Source: Luteitalea sp.
GTDB lineage: Bacteria > Acidobacteriota > Vicinamibacteria > Vicinamibacterales > Vicinamibacteraceae
NCBI GenBank assembly: GCA_009377605.1
Contig: WHTT01000006.1
Span: 52,553-116,552, forward strand
Direction: 5' to 3'
Length of the DNA stretch: 64,000 bases
This document shows positions 44,620 through 54,183 of the stretch, piece after piece. The notes beneath the pieces were generated by a model. That model was given only the letters and a program-made list of their open reading frames with translations. It ran no database searches and was not told the DNA's origin. A program made the translations under genes and the position numbers. Within the stretch, counting starts at the first letter, position 1; each line of letters starts with the position of its first letter.

Positions 44620-45852
44620 ATGATGCGTATGTCAGGGAACACCGCGTCAGCCATCGCGATTCTAGCTCTGGTGGTGGCGAGTGGTGCGCCGGCGTTGCGG
44701 GGCCAAGTCACTGTTGAACCCACGCAGGCGGTTGCGAGTGATTTGGATCAGGCGCTCGATGCGATCACCGAAGCGGGTATGCCCGGCGCTCTTGCGCGCG
44801 TGAGCGACGAGGCAACCAGCTGGCGCGGCGCGAGCGGTGTCGCAGATATCGACACCAATCGACCGATGCGACCCGACTTTCCTTTCCGAATCGGTAGTAT
44901 CACCAAGACGTTCGTCGCGACGCTCGTTCTTCAGCACGTTGCCGAGGGTCGGATCGGGCTGGACGATCCGATCGCACTCCACCTGCCTGACGTCCTTCCC
45001 GCCGAATTGGGGGGAGCCGTGACTATCCGCATGCTGCTCAATCACACCAGCGGCGTTCCCGACTATGACACCCTCTTGTGGAGGGAGAACGCCGATCTCG
45101 AGCGCCATCGGTTCGCACTCTTCACCCCTATCCAACTAATAGAATTGGCCCTAACCGACGAGCCAGGGACACCGGGGCAAACGTGGGCGTACTCCAACAC
45201 GAACTACATTCTGCTCGGCATACTCGTCGAACGGGTCAGTGGGCACTCCGTTCAGTTCGATATGATTCAGCGAATCATCCGGCCCTTGCAGCTACGTGGC
45301 ACGTGGTTCCCATACCTGTCGCCCTACCTCCTCGCCCCGCATTCAGAAAGTTACGTCCCGGTCGGCACGCCTGAACGGCCCTTGGTCGACTTCAGTGTCT
45401 ACACGCCGACTGTGTTCAGTGCCGCCGGTGCGATGGTCTCCACCGCGCAGGACTTGGAGCGGTTCTTCCGTGCGTTGCTCACGGGCGAACTGCTGCCGCC
45501 GGAGCAGTTGCGAGCCATGCAGACAACGGTCTCGACCGACTTCGGTCTGGAGTACGGGCTCGGCCTCGTCAAGTTCTCGCTGTGCGACACCTTCTGGGGC
45601 CATGACGGCGTGGTCTGGGGCCAACAAACAATCAGCTTCACCAGCGCGGACGGGCAACGTCATGTGACGCTCGGCACGAACATGTCGCACTACGCGGCTG
45701 GTCCTAACCCGATCGATCAGGCGAGCACGCAGTTTCTGCTCCAAGCGGCCTGTCCAACAGCGCCCATGACGACGTTGAGCGGGACTTGGCCGCGGACGCC
45801 CGCTCCTGGGAGGCAGCTTCCGCAACGGCCGGCCCGGCTACGGGACTGGTAA
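44620..45852 (+). CDS. Serine hydrolase, class C beta-lactamase/DD-peptidase family
   Basis: A 410-residue exported hydrolase. The start at 44620 follows AAGGAGGA closely, so the longer upstream frame is discarded. A signal peptide (TASAIAILALVVASGAPALR) leads into the beta-lactamase fold: the nucleophile motif FRIGSITKTF (Ser93, Lys96), the Tyr motif TWAYSNTNYILLG, and FWGHDGVVWG in place of the Lys-Thr-Gly triad. The HDG-type third motif is common in D-aminopeptidase, esterase and DD-carboxypeptidase-like members rather than in true beta-lactamases. The C-terminal tail (TPAPGRQLPQRPARLRDW) is low in structure. The substrate is unknown. Confidence 0.88.
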   Translation: MMRMSGNTASAIAILALVVASGAPALRGQVTVEPTQAVASDLDQALDAITEAGMPGALARVSDEATSWRGASGVADIDTNRPMRPDFPFRIGSITKTFVATLVLQHVAEGRIGLDDPIALHLPDVLPAELGGAVTIRMLLNHTSGVPDYDTLLWRENADLERHRFALFTPIQLIELALTDEPGTPGQTWAYSNTNYILLGILVERVSGHSVQFDMIQRIIRPLQLRGTWFPYLSPYLLAPHSESYVPVGTPERPLVDFSVYTPTVFSAAGAMVSTAQDLERFFRALLTGELLPPEQLRAMQTTVSTDFGLEYGLGLVKFSLCDTFWGHDGVVWGQQTISFTSADGQRHVTLGTNMSHYAAGPNPIDQASTQFLLQAACPTAPMTTLSGTWPRTPAPGRQLPQRPARLRDW

Positions 45853-45899
45853 TCCTCCAAGCCTGCAAATAACGCGCGCCTATCGACAGCACGGAGGCA

Positions 45900-46547
45900 T
45901 CACGGGACGGCCGCTAGCAGCGCAGCACGCGTGACTGCCGGCAGCGTCTGCAGCCAGGTTTCGAAGCCACGGAGAATCATGTCGATGGCAAACGATCCCA
46001 CGAAGAGCGCGGTGGCGCGCCCCGTAATCTCCGTATAACGGAAGACCAGCGCTTCACTGCGGCTCCGCACGTAGTCGTGAATCAGCTTGAAGGCGAGGAG
46101 GGCGACGATAGCGAGGCCGAGCGCAAGCGCAATGGCCAGCGGCGCACGAATGGAGTCCAGACGGCTGCCTGCCAGGACGGCGGCGCTGATGGTGCCGGGC
46201 CCCACCAAGTACGGCATCGCAATGGCCGCCGAGACATCTTCCTGCGGGCGCGGCGGTGCAACCGGGTGGCCAGCGCCGGCGATCAGACGGATGGCCGTAA
46301 TGAGAAAGATGAGGCCGCCGAAAATGAGAAATGCGGCGTACCGCACCTGCATCACGTCCTCGAAGACCGCCACGCCGCCCCACGCAAACAACACGAACAC
46401 CACGAGACTGATTAGCGCGGCCCGCACGAGCTGCCGAGCGAAGTCGCGAAAGTGGAGAACCCGTACGAGCCCCATCAGATACACGCTCAGGATAAACGGA
46501 TTCAAGAGCACGAACATGAGCAGGACCGAGCGGGCAAATGAGTCCAT
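45900..46547 (-). CDS. MarC-family integral membrane protein
   Basis: A 215-residue protein with six expected membrane helices of the MarC/UPF0056 family. Diagnostic segments are SVLLMFVLLNPFILSVYLMG near the start, where a canonical member has an NPxG-like motif, AAIAMPYLVGPGTISAAVLA, and FVGSFAIDMILRGFETWL at the end. The function of MarC proteins is unknown despite the name; they are not required for multidrug resistance. I placed the start at 46547 because upstream in-frame residues are unlike the family. It lies 19 bases downstream of the DUF1080 gene on the same strand. Confidence 0.88.
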   Translation of the reverse strand: MDSFARSVLLMFVLLNPFILSVYLMGLVRVLHFRDFARQLVRAALISLVVFVLFAWGGVAVFEDVMQVRYAAFLIFGGLIFLITAIRLIAGAGHPVAPPRPQEDVSAAIAMPYLVGPGTISAAVLAGSRLDSIRAPLAIALALGLAIVALLAFKLIHDYVRSRSEALVFRYTEITGRATALFVGSFAIDMILRGFETWLQTLPAVTRAALLAAVP

Positions 46548-46566
46548 CGCAGTGGAAGCGTGACCG

Positions 46567-47412
46567 TCAGCGCGCGGTGCAGCGCGAATCGTCACGATGC
46601 ACGAAATAGGCACGATACGCCGGCGATGCCTGGTCCATGCAGCCCGAGAGGTTCAGTAAGCGGATATTGCGAAACTCGACCGGCTGACTTTCAGCTTGTA
46701 GCCCGATGTAGCCGTCTCCCAGGGCCGTGCCATCCTTCTTGACCGCAGGATCGTAGCCGTTCGCGACGCCGCCCCCAATCGTTGGCTTCTCGTAGCTCAG
46801 CACGGCCTCGCCGCCGATCATATGACGCACCGACTCCGCTCCTCGGACCTCCACCTCTACCGCAACCCATTCATCGTCAGCGTAGATCTTCGAGGTCGCG
46901 TCGGTGCAGTGCTCCTTCACCATCTCGCCCTTCATGAAGATCTCCGTGCCAGGCGTGCACACGTTCATGGTGGTCCGCTTACCAGCCAGGAACTGCGCCT
47001 CCACAGAAATGGGCCAGTCCTGGTCTTTCAGGATCGTCTCAGGCGCTTGCGAGTGAAACATGACCCCACTGTTCAGCCGCGCATAGTCGGGACCGCCCTG
47101 CATCTGCTCGCCAAAGAACCGATATTCGAGCGCGAGGACGTAGTGCGACAGCCTCTCGTTGTAGAAGAGGTGACCGAAACGCTCTCCAAAGTCGTCGTAC
47201 TTGTCGTACATCACGCGAATGGCGCCGTTCTCCACACGGAAGGTGTCCGCATAGTTGTCGCCGAGCTCATGATGCGCCAGCTTCACCACCCACCCGTCGA
47301 GGTTACGGCCGTTGAAGAGGTCCCGCCAGTCTTCTCGAGGCGCGCTCCGCCAATCGGTGGCGTCGGTCTGCGGAAGAATCAGCAGCGTCAGTAGCAAGGC
47401 CAGTGTTCTCAT
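46567..47412 (-). CDS. DUF1080 (3-keto-disaccharide hydrolase-like) exported protein
   Basis: A 281-residue secreted protein. A signal peptide (MRTLALLLTLLILPQTDATD) precedes a concanavalin-like beta-sandwich. The DUF1080 hallmarks are WRDLFNGRNLDGWVVKLAHH at the start, the aromatic HYVLALEYRFFGEQ, the Asn-Ser-Gly block ARLNSGVMFHSQ, and the closing GYIGLQAESQPVEFRNIRLL. This family binds or hydrolyses 3-keto-glycosides and is abundant in Acidobacteria, Planctomycetes and Verrucomicrobia. It fits the carbohydrate theme of GH43 and the TonB receptors nearby. MarC follows on the same strand. Confidence 0.88.
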   Translation of the reverse strand: MRTLALLLTLLILPQTDATDWRSAPREDWRDLFNGRNLDGWVVKLAHHELGDNYADTFRVENGAIRVMYDKYDDFGERFGHLFYNERLSHYVLALEYRFFGEQMQGGPDYARLNSGVMFHSQAPETILKDQDWPISVEAQFLAGKRTTMNVCTPGTEIFMKGEMVKEHCTDATSKIYADDEWVAVEVEVRGAESVRHMIGGEAVLSYEKPTIGGGVANGYDPAVKKDGTALGDGYIGLQAESQPVEFRNIRLLNLSGCMDQASPAYRAYFVHRDDSRCTAR

Positions 47413-47589
47413 GCGAGATGTGCTCCGCGTTGAATGCTTGATTGCTTCCATGCATCATAGTCGAGACACTGAGCAGAACGCAGGTTTCCTGTGTGGCGCA
47501 GATGTCCAGGGCGTGCTTGCGCTCGGCGAGGAGACAAGGCTGGGGCGCGTGCAGCAGTCGTCATGTCACGCAGGCCTCGAGGCATCATC

Positions 47590-47934
47590 ATGGACAGCAT
47601 CTCCATTCTCTGGCACAGGCTCGATCAGGCCGGCCACGAAGCCGCCCGTCTCATCGGCGATGACGCGGCACCTCGCCTCGAAGGCACGGCCGTGTTCGTC
47701 GAAGAAGGGCGGCCGTGCCGTCTCGACTATCGTGTGTCGTGCGACGCGGCGTGGTTCCACTTTCCAGCGGGCACTCTCGAGGTGCTGGATCAGGTGTACG
47801 AGCGCATCGAACAGCGCAGGTATCGCTATGAGAGCGGCGGCGGTGCTTTTGTCGCGCTGCTCGAAACGAACACGGCCGGCTTCGTCGTCGATTACCCACA
47901 GCTCTGGCAGGCAGAGGTGGCGACCCCGACGTGA
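47590..47934 (+). pseudogene. Internally deleted putative glycolipid-binding (DUF1089-like) protein
   Basis: The 114-residue frame begins like DUF1089 putative glycolipid-binding proteins (ILWHRLDQAGHEAARLIGDD, LEGTAVFVEEGRPCRLDYRV, then CDAAW). It then passes at once into their C-terminal segment (LEVLDQVYERIEQRRYRYES and GAFVALLETNTAGFVVDYP). Full-length members are about 190 residues, so roughly 70-80 central residues are missing in frame; the junction lies near 47746-47757. The start at 47590 is where homology begins. Family recognition is from memory of these blocks, so the deletion should be tested by alignment. It is a single gene without clear partners. Confidence 0.65.
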
Positions 47935-48068
47935 GCCGCGGTCCGGACACGGGAACCGTCACGCATGACGCCGCCTCAGCGCCTCGCGACGCTGGCCATC
48001 GCACCGTCGAGGGCGCCCGAAGGATCGGGAAAGATACGTCACAGGACGGACGCCAGCGCGTCGATGCA

Positions 48069-48097
48069 TTGCCTGCACGTACATAATCCTGTATAGA
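48069..48097 (+). promoter_or_regulatory. Promoter of the RHH antitoxin gene, likely leaderless
   Basis: TTGCCT at 48069-48074 and TATAGA at 48092-48097 are 17 bases apart. The ATG at 48105 starts exactly 7 bases after the -10 hexamer. TACAT at 48080-48084 and ATGTA at 48101-48105 form an inverted repeat that could be the operator for autoregulation. Confidence 0.55.
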
Positions 48098-48104
48098 ATC
48101 ATGT

Positions 48105-48338
48105 ATGAAGAATGCGCAGATCACGATCGATGGGGATACTCTCGCGCATGTAGATCGCGTCGCTAAGCTGCTCGGCGTCGAGCGATCGGAGATCGTCCAT
48201 CAAGCGCTTCGCGATTGGCTCCGGCGACGGGCGGCCGAGACCTTCGAGCGAGAATGGATCTCGGCTCTTCGGAAGAACCCTGACGCCGTACATCGTGCTG
48301 AGGAATGGCTCGGTCTTCAGGCCTCGAGCGAGCAGTGA
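48105..48338 (+). CDS. Ribbon-helix-helix (CopG-type) antitoxin, toxin apparently lost
   Basis: A 77-residue DNA-binding protein. MKNAQITIDGDTLAHVDRVA is the ribbon and first helix, and LLGVERSEIVHQALRDWLRR is the rest of the RHH fold. The acidic, Trp-containing C-terminal tail (FEREWISALRKNPDAVHRAE) is the sort that wraps a MazF/PemK-type toxin. The stop codon overlaps a GTG that opens GTG-AAT-CGC-GAC-GTC, similar to the first codons of MazF-type toxins (MNRGDVW), but a stop follows at once. It may therefore be an orphan antitoxin that still regulates its own promoter. Confidence 0.8.
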   Translation: MKNAQITIDGDTLAHVDRVAKLLGVERSEIVHQALRDWLRRRAAETFEREWISALRKNPDAVHRAEEWLGLQASSEQ

Positions 48339-48378
48339 ATCGCGACGTCTGAGGGAACGAACCAGAGGAGGTCAACTC

Positions 48379-48576
48379 ATGGCAGGTCAGGGATCGGCCG
48401 GCAACGTTCTTGCCGCACTCTGCAGCTTCTTCATTCCAGGCCTCGGGCAGCTCTTACAAGGGCGTCCCCTCATCGCGCTGGTCATGTTCGTCTTGGCGGC
48501 CGCGCTCTGGTTCGTCCTGCTCGGATGGATCATTCACATCTGGGCGATCCTCGACGCCGCGCTCTGGAAGCCCTGA
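48379..48576 (+). CDS. Small membrane protein with two helices
   Basis: A 65-residue protein starting at an ATG preceded by GAGGAGG 8 bases away. It has an amphipathic first segment (VLAALCSFFIPGLGQLLQGR) and a hydrophobic hairpin (PLIALVMFVLAAALWFVLLG) ending in HIWAILDAALWKP. FIPGLGQLLQGR resembles the Pro-Gly-x-Gly-Gln motif of TM2-domain and related small membrane proteins. Function is unknown. It precedes a Ser/Thr kinase gene on the same strand by 27 bases and may be co-transcribed with it. Confidence 0.75.
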   Translation: MAGQGSAGNVLAALCSFFIPGLGQLLQGRPLIALVMFVLAAALWFVLLGWIIHIWAILDAALWKP

Positions 48577-48603
48577 GAATCGCGCGTCTCTCGAAGGTCA
48601 CCC

Positions 48604-50988
<2,385 letters not shown>

Positions 50989-50993
50989 CGGCG

Positions 50994-53126
50994 CTACGAG
51001 CGCGGGCGCCGGCTCGCCATCGCGGCGCGAGGCAGCGAGACGGCAGAGCGGCGCAGCTCTTCTTCGACTTCATCGAGCTCGCGCCGCGGTCGCGAGGTCA
51101 ACGGCGCGGTCTCGAGCCGGTCCAATAACGGTTGCCGCACTGCCTCTGGCAGCACCTGCTCGAGGTACTCGAGTGCCGTGCCCCTGAGACGAAGATCTTC
51201 ACTGCGCAGCGCCCAGCGGCTGACCCGCAGCGGCTCGCGCTCACAGACGGCCGAGAGCAAGACGAAGATGTGATCGAGCTGCGCCTCACGATCGCCGACC
51301 GGCATGTCCAGCTCCGTGGCAATGGCTGCATGCACCGCTTGCGTGGGCACGGCTAGTCCGGGGTTCCGTTCCAGCAACCAGACCAGGACGAGACCGGACG
51401 CCCGGCGCACGGCAAAGTCCGAGTCGCCTAGACCGAGCAGAAGGCCTCCCACGCTGCGTGCGGTTGGACATGCCTTGAGCACACGCGGAACGCGCTGTCG
51501 AACCGCCGCTGGCTGGGCGGTGTCCACCAGCGCGTCGACGAGCTGCCCCGTTGCGCGTTGCGCGACGCTACGCAAGGACCGCAGCACTTGAGGAAACAGC
51601 TCGTCTCGCCCGAGCAGCGGGACGAGGAGCGGGACGAGCAGCGCCACGAGCTCTGGTCCGGGTGGTGAAGGAGCCTTGGCCAATGCGCGCCGGATGCGCT
51701 CGGGCTGGCCGGAGCGCAGCTCCGCGGCGAATCGGAGGAACTCGTCTGCCTCCACCTCGCGCTGTTCGTCATGCCGCTCGGGCTCCAGGGCGTGGATCTG
51801 GGCCAATAGCGATTCGCGGTCGAGCACGGCTCGAGTCATCGTCAGGCGCGTCGTCGCATCCACCACGTCGTCTGAGCCGAGCGCAACCAGGCCGGAGCGC
51901 AGACTCTGCTCGAGCGCGCCGACGTAGCCGTGGTGGAGCCGGCGGGCGACCAGCAACGACGCGACCATCGCTAGTAGCGCGATCAGCCAGAGCCAGCGAG
52001 CTGAGAAGAACGGCAACAGCGCGAGCACCATCACGACAGCGGCGCCCAGAAATGAGCCCAGCTTGTCTGCCGCCACGTCGATGAGCGCTTTGGTGCGCCG
52101 CTTCCGCCAGGGTGGGAGCGGTGCGTAGAACAGCTCGTAGCCGGAACGAAACAGCGAGTCACGCAGCGCGCCGCCAAGACCACGCGCCGCCACCGCACCC
52201 GCCAGCGAGGGGAACACCAGGGCGGCCGCCGAGGCGAGGACGACCACGGCCGGCTGGAACGCCACCGTTCCGGACAAGCCAATTCGCTCCAGAGCGCGTC
52301 GCGTCACGGTCGCCTGCACGGCCAGCGTGAGAAGCGCCACAGACGCATAGAAGACACTGAAGAAGCTTGCGAGCTGTTGGCTGCCTGCGAAACTGCTTGC
52401 CGCACCCGCTTTGACCAGATAGTCGAGCAGCGCATCGGCAAGCGCTCCCAGCGCCACCAGGGCGGCAAGCTGGCGCAGGTAGGGAAACTCCCGAATCCAG
52501 CGCACTCCGGTGAGAACACCGCCCGACGCTTCCGTCTCACGCTGATCGGATGCAGAGACCGGTCGTAGCCGCGCCAGGGCGATGAGGGCGGCAAGACTGG
52601 TCACCGAAAGCCCAAGCAGGAGTGCCGGAACAGACACCACTTGGGCCCCCGCCCAAGCGAGGGCACCACCCACGACGCCGCCCAGCGACGCGCCCGTGCC
52701 GATGCGGCCCACGACCCGACGCGCCGTGTACGGATCGAACCGCTCGTTCACGAGCGACCAGAAGCTAGAGATGATGCCCGGGCCGAGCAATGCGAGCTGG
52801 ACGTACACGGCGGCCGCAACCAGACGCGGATTATCCGCGGCGAGATACCATTCGGCCGCGAACAACAGCGCGGAGAGCGTCAACACGGCGCTCAGCACGC
52901 CGGCAGGCGAACGGCGGGCGCCTGCACTCGCAAACGCCAGCGCGCCGCACACGGACACCAGCGCGGAGGCGACCATCATCCCCGGCAGCGAAGCGACCGA
53001 GTATGCAGAGAGGAAGAGCGCATCGCGCAGCGCGCGCCCGGCCACCTGCTGGACGATCAAGAGCGCGGCAACGAGGGTGGCAGCTGCAACCGCGTTGCGA
53101 TCGCCAGGAAAGAGAGGTGCCGTCAT
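50994..53126 (-). CDS. Npt1/Npt2-like (MFS-type) transporter with HEAT-like C-terminal tail
   Basis: A 710-residue protein. Residues 1-420 hold about 12 hydrophobic helices with the fold of nucleotide-transporter-like or major-facilitator proteins: RALRDALFLSAYSVASLPGM, GPGIISSFWSLVNERFDPYT and ARRVVGRIGTGASLGGVVGG are typical blocks. Residues from about 440 on form a soluble helical tail with HEAT-like repeats (PEL-VALLVPLLVPLLGRDELF, RATGQLVDALVDTAQPAAVR). Such fused proteins occur in Acidobacteria and Bacteroidetes; the substrate is unknown. The start overlaps the MarR gene's stop by 4 bases, so the two are co-transcribed and MarR probably regulates it. Confidence 0.82.
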   Translation of the reverse strand: MTAPLFPGDRNAVAAATLVAALLIVQQVAGRALRDALFLSAYSVASLPGMMVASALVSVCGALAFASAGARRSPAGVLSAVLTLSALLFAAEWYLAADNPRLVAAAVYVQLALLGPGIISSFWSLVNERFDPYTARRVVGRIGTGASLGGVVGGALAWAGAQVVSVPALLLGLSVTSLAALIALARLRPVSASDQRETEASGGVLTGVRWIREFPYLRQLAALVALGALADALLDYLVKAGAASSFAGSQQLASFFSVFYASVALLTLAVQATVTRRALERIGLSGTVAFQPAVVVLASAAALVFPSLAGAVAARGLGGALRDSLFRSGYELFYAPLPPWRKRRTKALIDVAADKLGSFLGAAVVMVLALLPFFSARWLWLIALLAMVASLLVARRLHHGYVGALEQSLRSGLVALGSDDVVDATTRLTMTRAVLDRESLLAQIHALEPERHDEQREVEADEFLRFAAELRSGQPERIRRALAKAPSPPGPELVALLVPLLVPLLGRDELFPQVLRSLRSVAQRATGQLVDALVDTAQPAAVRQRVPRVLKACPTARSVGGLLLGLGDSDFAVRRASGLVLVWLLERNPGLAVPTQAVHAAIATELDMPVGDREAQLDHIFVLLSAVCEREPLRVSRWALRSEDLRLRGTALEYLEQVLPEAVRQPLLDRLETAPLTSRPRRELDEVEEELRRSAVSLPRAAMASRRPRS

Positions 53127-53584
53127 TCGTGATCGGCAGCGCGGAGCGCGCCTACAACCGTGGTCAGTGCGACGCGCAGGTCAGCAATGCCGGGATCGCC
53201 GACCTCTGAGGTGAAGTGACGCTGCGCTTGCTCCCAGAGGGGATACGCCGCATCCAGCCGCCTGAGGCCCGCGGCCGTCAGCTGTATCAAGCGCTCACGA
53301 CGGTCTTCGCCCGCGACGCCCTTGATGAGCCGCTGCCGCTCGAGGGGCCGGAGGTTGCGCGTCAGCGTCGTTCGCTGCATGCCCAAGCGCGCCGCGAGAT
53401 CAGTGCGGGAGATTCGCGCCGCGCGGCCGATGTGAACCAGGATGGCGTACTGCGTTACCGTGAGGTTCGCATCCGCCAAGAACCGATCGTACATTGCCGA
53501 CGCCATCCGCGCGGCGCGACGAAGCTGCGAGCACGCGCAGGCGCCAAGGTCAGAATTCCACCACGGTTTGGAAGCTCGCCCCAC
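53123..53584 (-). CDS. MarR-family transcriptional regulator
   Basis: A 153-residue winged-helix regulator with a GTG start, the first possible start in the frame. The N-terminal CACSQLRRAARMASAMYDRF is typical of a MarR subgroup with a conserved Cys pair. The DNA-binding part has LTVTQYAILVHIGRAARISR, recognition helix LGMQRTTLTRNLRPLERQRL and the wing GEDRRERLIQLTAAG. The Cys-x-Cys pair could sense oxidants or metals. It overlaps the HEAT-tailed transporter gene by 4 bases, and is divergent from an MFS remnant; a perfect 16-bp palindrome and a longer inverted repeat lie between them. Confidence 0.9.
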   Translation of the reverse strand: MGRASKPWWNSDLGACACSQLRRAARMASAMYDRFLADANLTVTQYAILVHIGRAARISRTDLAARLGMQRTTLTRNLRPLERQRLIKGVAGEDRRERLIQLTAAGLRRLDAAYPLWEQAQRHFTSEVGDPGIADLRVALTTVVGALRAADHE

Positions 53585-53618
53585 ACATCTACTCCATCAG
53601 CTCATCTTACGACTCGGC

Positions 53619-53647
53619 TGGGAATAAGTATGCCATTCTCATTCCCA
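53619..53647. promoter_or_regulatory. Inverted repeat upstream of the MarR gene
   Basis: TGGGAAT and ATTCCCA form a perfect inverted repeat separated by 15 bases, about 35 bases upstream of the MarR start. It may be a regulator site; no binding protein is known. Confidence 0.4.
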
Positions 53648-53680
53648 GACGAATCCTCGCCGCCGGTCAGGTCCGCTTTT

Positions 53681-53696
53681 GCGTGTAATTACACGC
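53681..53696. promoter_or_regulatory. 16-bp palindrome, likely MarR operator
   Basis: GCGTGTAATTACACGC is a perfect palindrome. It lies between a TTGCGT -35-like element at 53679-53684 and TATAAC at 53703-53708, so a bound repressor would cover the promoter of the plus-strand MFS remnant. Confidence 0.65.
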
Positions 53697-53715
53697 ATAT
53701 GATATAACACAGCGG

Positions 53716-54171
53716 ATGCGACGCTCGCGCTTGCATTACGCCTGGGTCATTGCCGCCGTCACCTTCCTCATCTTACTGCTGTTTGCGTACTACACGCTTC
53801 GCGGACTGTCACTGCTCGCTCTGCCGGCCGTGTTACCACAGGGCGGCGGTGGCCTCGGCTGGTTTGCGGTCTTCTACGGTCTCGACTGGGTCGCCACGGT
53901 ACCGCCGACGGTGCGGCTCACGACCGATGTGTTTGGACGCGAGAACACCGGCGTCATCTTCGGCTGGATCGGCGCAAGCCATCAGATCGGCGCATCGCTG
54001 GCGGCGTTTGGCGCCGGCACGATCCGCACGCTGCTCGGCGATTACCAGCTCGCGTTCCTGATCGCGGGCGCGCTGTGTCTCCTGGCAGGCTTTTCGTTCG
54101 TGACGGTTGGACGACGGACACTCCGCCCCGCCTCGGCTCCGGAGCTGGCTCTGGGGACCCGGGCGAGCTAA
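53716..54171 (+). pseudogene. Internally deleted MFS transporter (first helix joined to C-terminal helices)
   Basis: The 151-residue frame opens with HYAWVIAAVTFLILLL, the first helix typical of oxalate/formate-antiporter-like MFS proteins. It then jumps to YYTLRGLSLLALP and WFAVFYGLDWVATVPPTVRL, FGRENTGVIFGWIGASHQIG and DYQLAFLIAGALCLLAGFSF, which are C-terminal-half blocks. A normal member has about 400 residues and 12 helices; here the middle 250 or so are missing in frame, with the junction near 53779-53796. The promoter and operator look intact and the start is 7 bases after TATAAC. The product would have four to five helices and is unlikely to transport. Confidence 0.78.
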
Positions 54172-54183
54172 ACCGCAGAGGAT

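Noticed and set aside
44620..45852. True class C beta-lactamase
   Set aside because: The third motif is HDG rather than Lys-Thr-Gly and there is no linked AmpR; a general serine hydrolase fits better.
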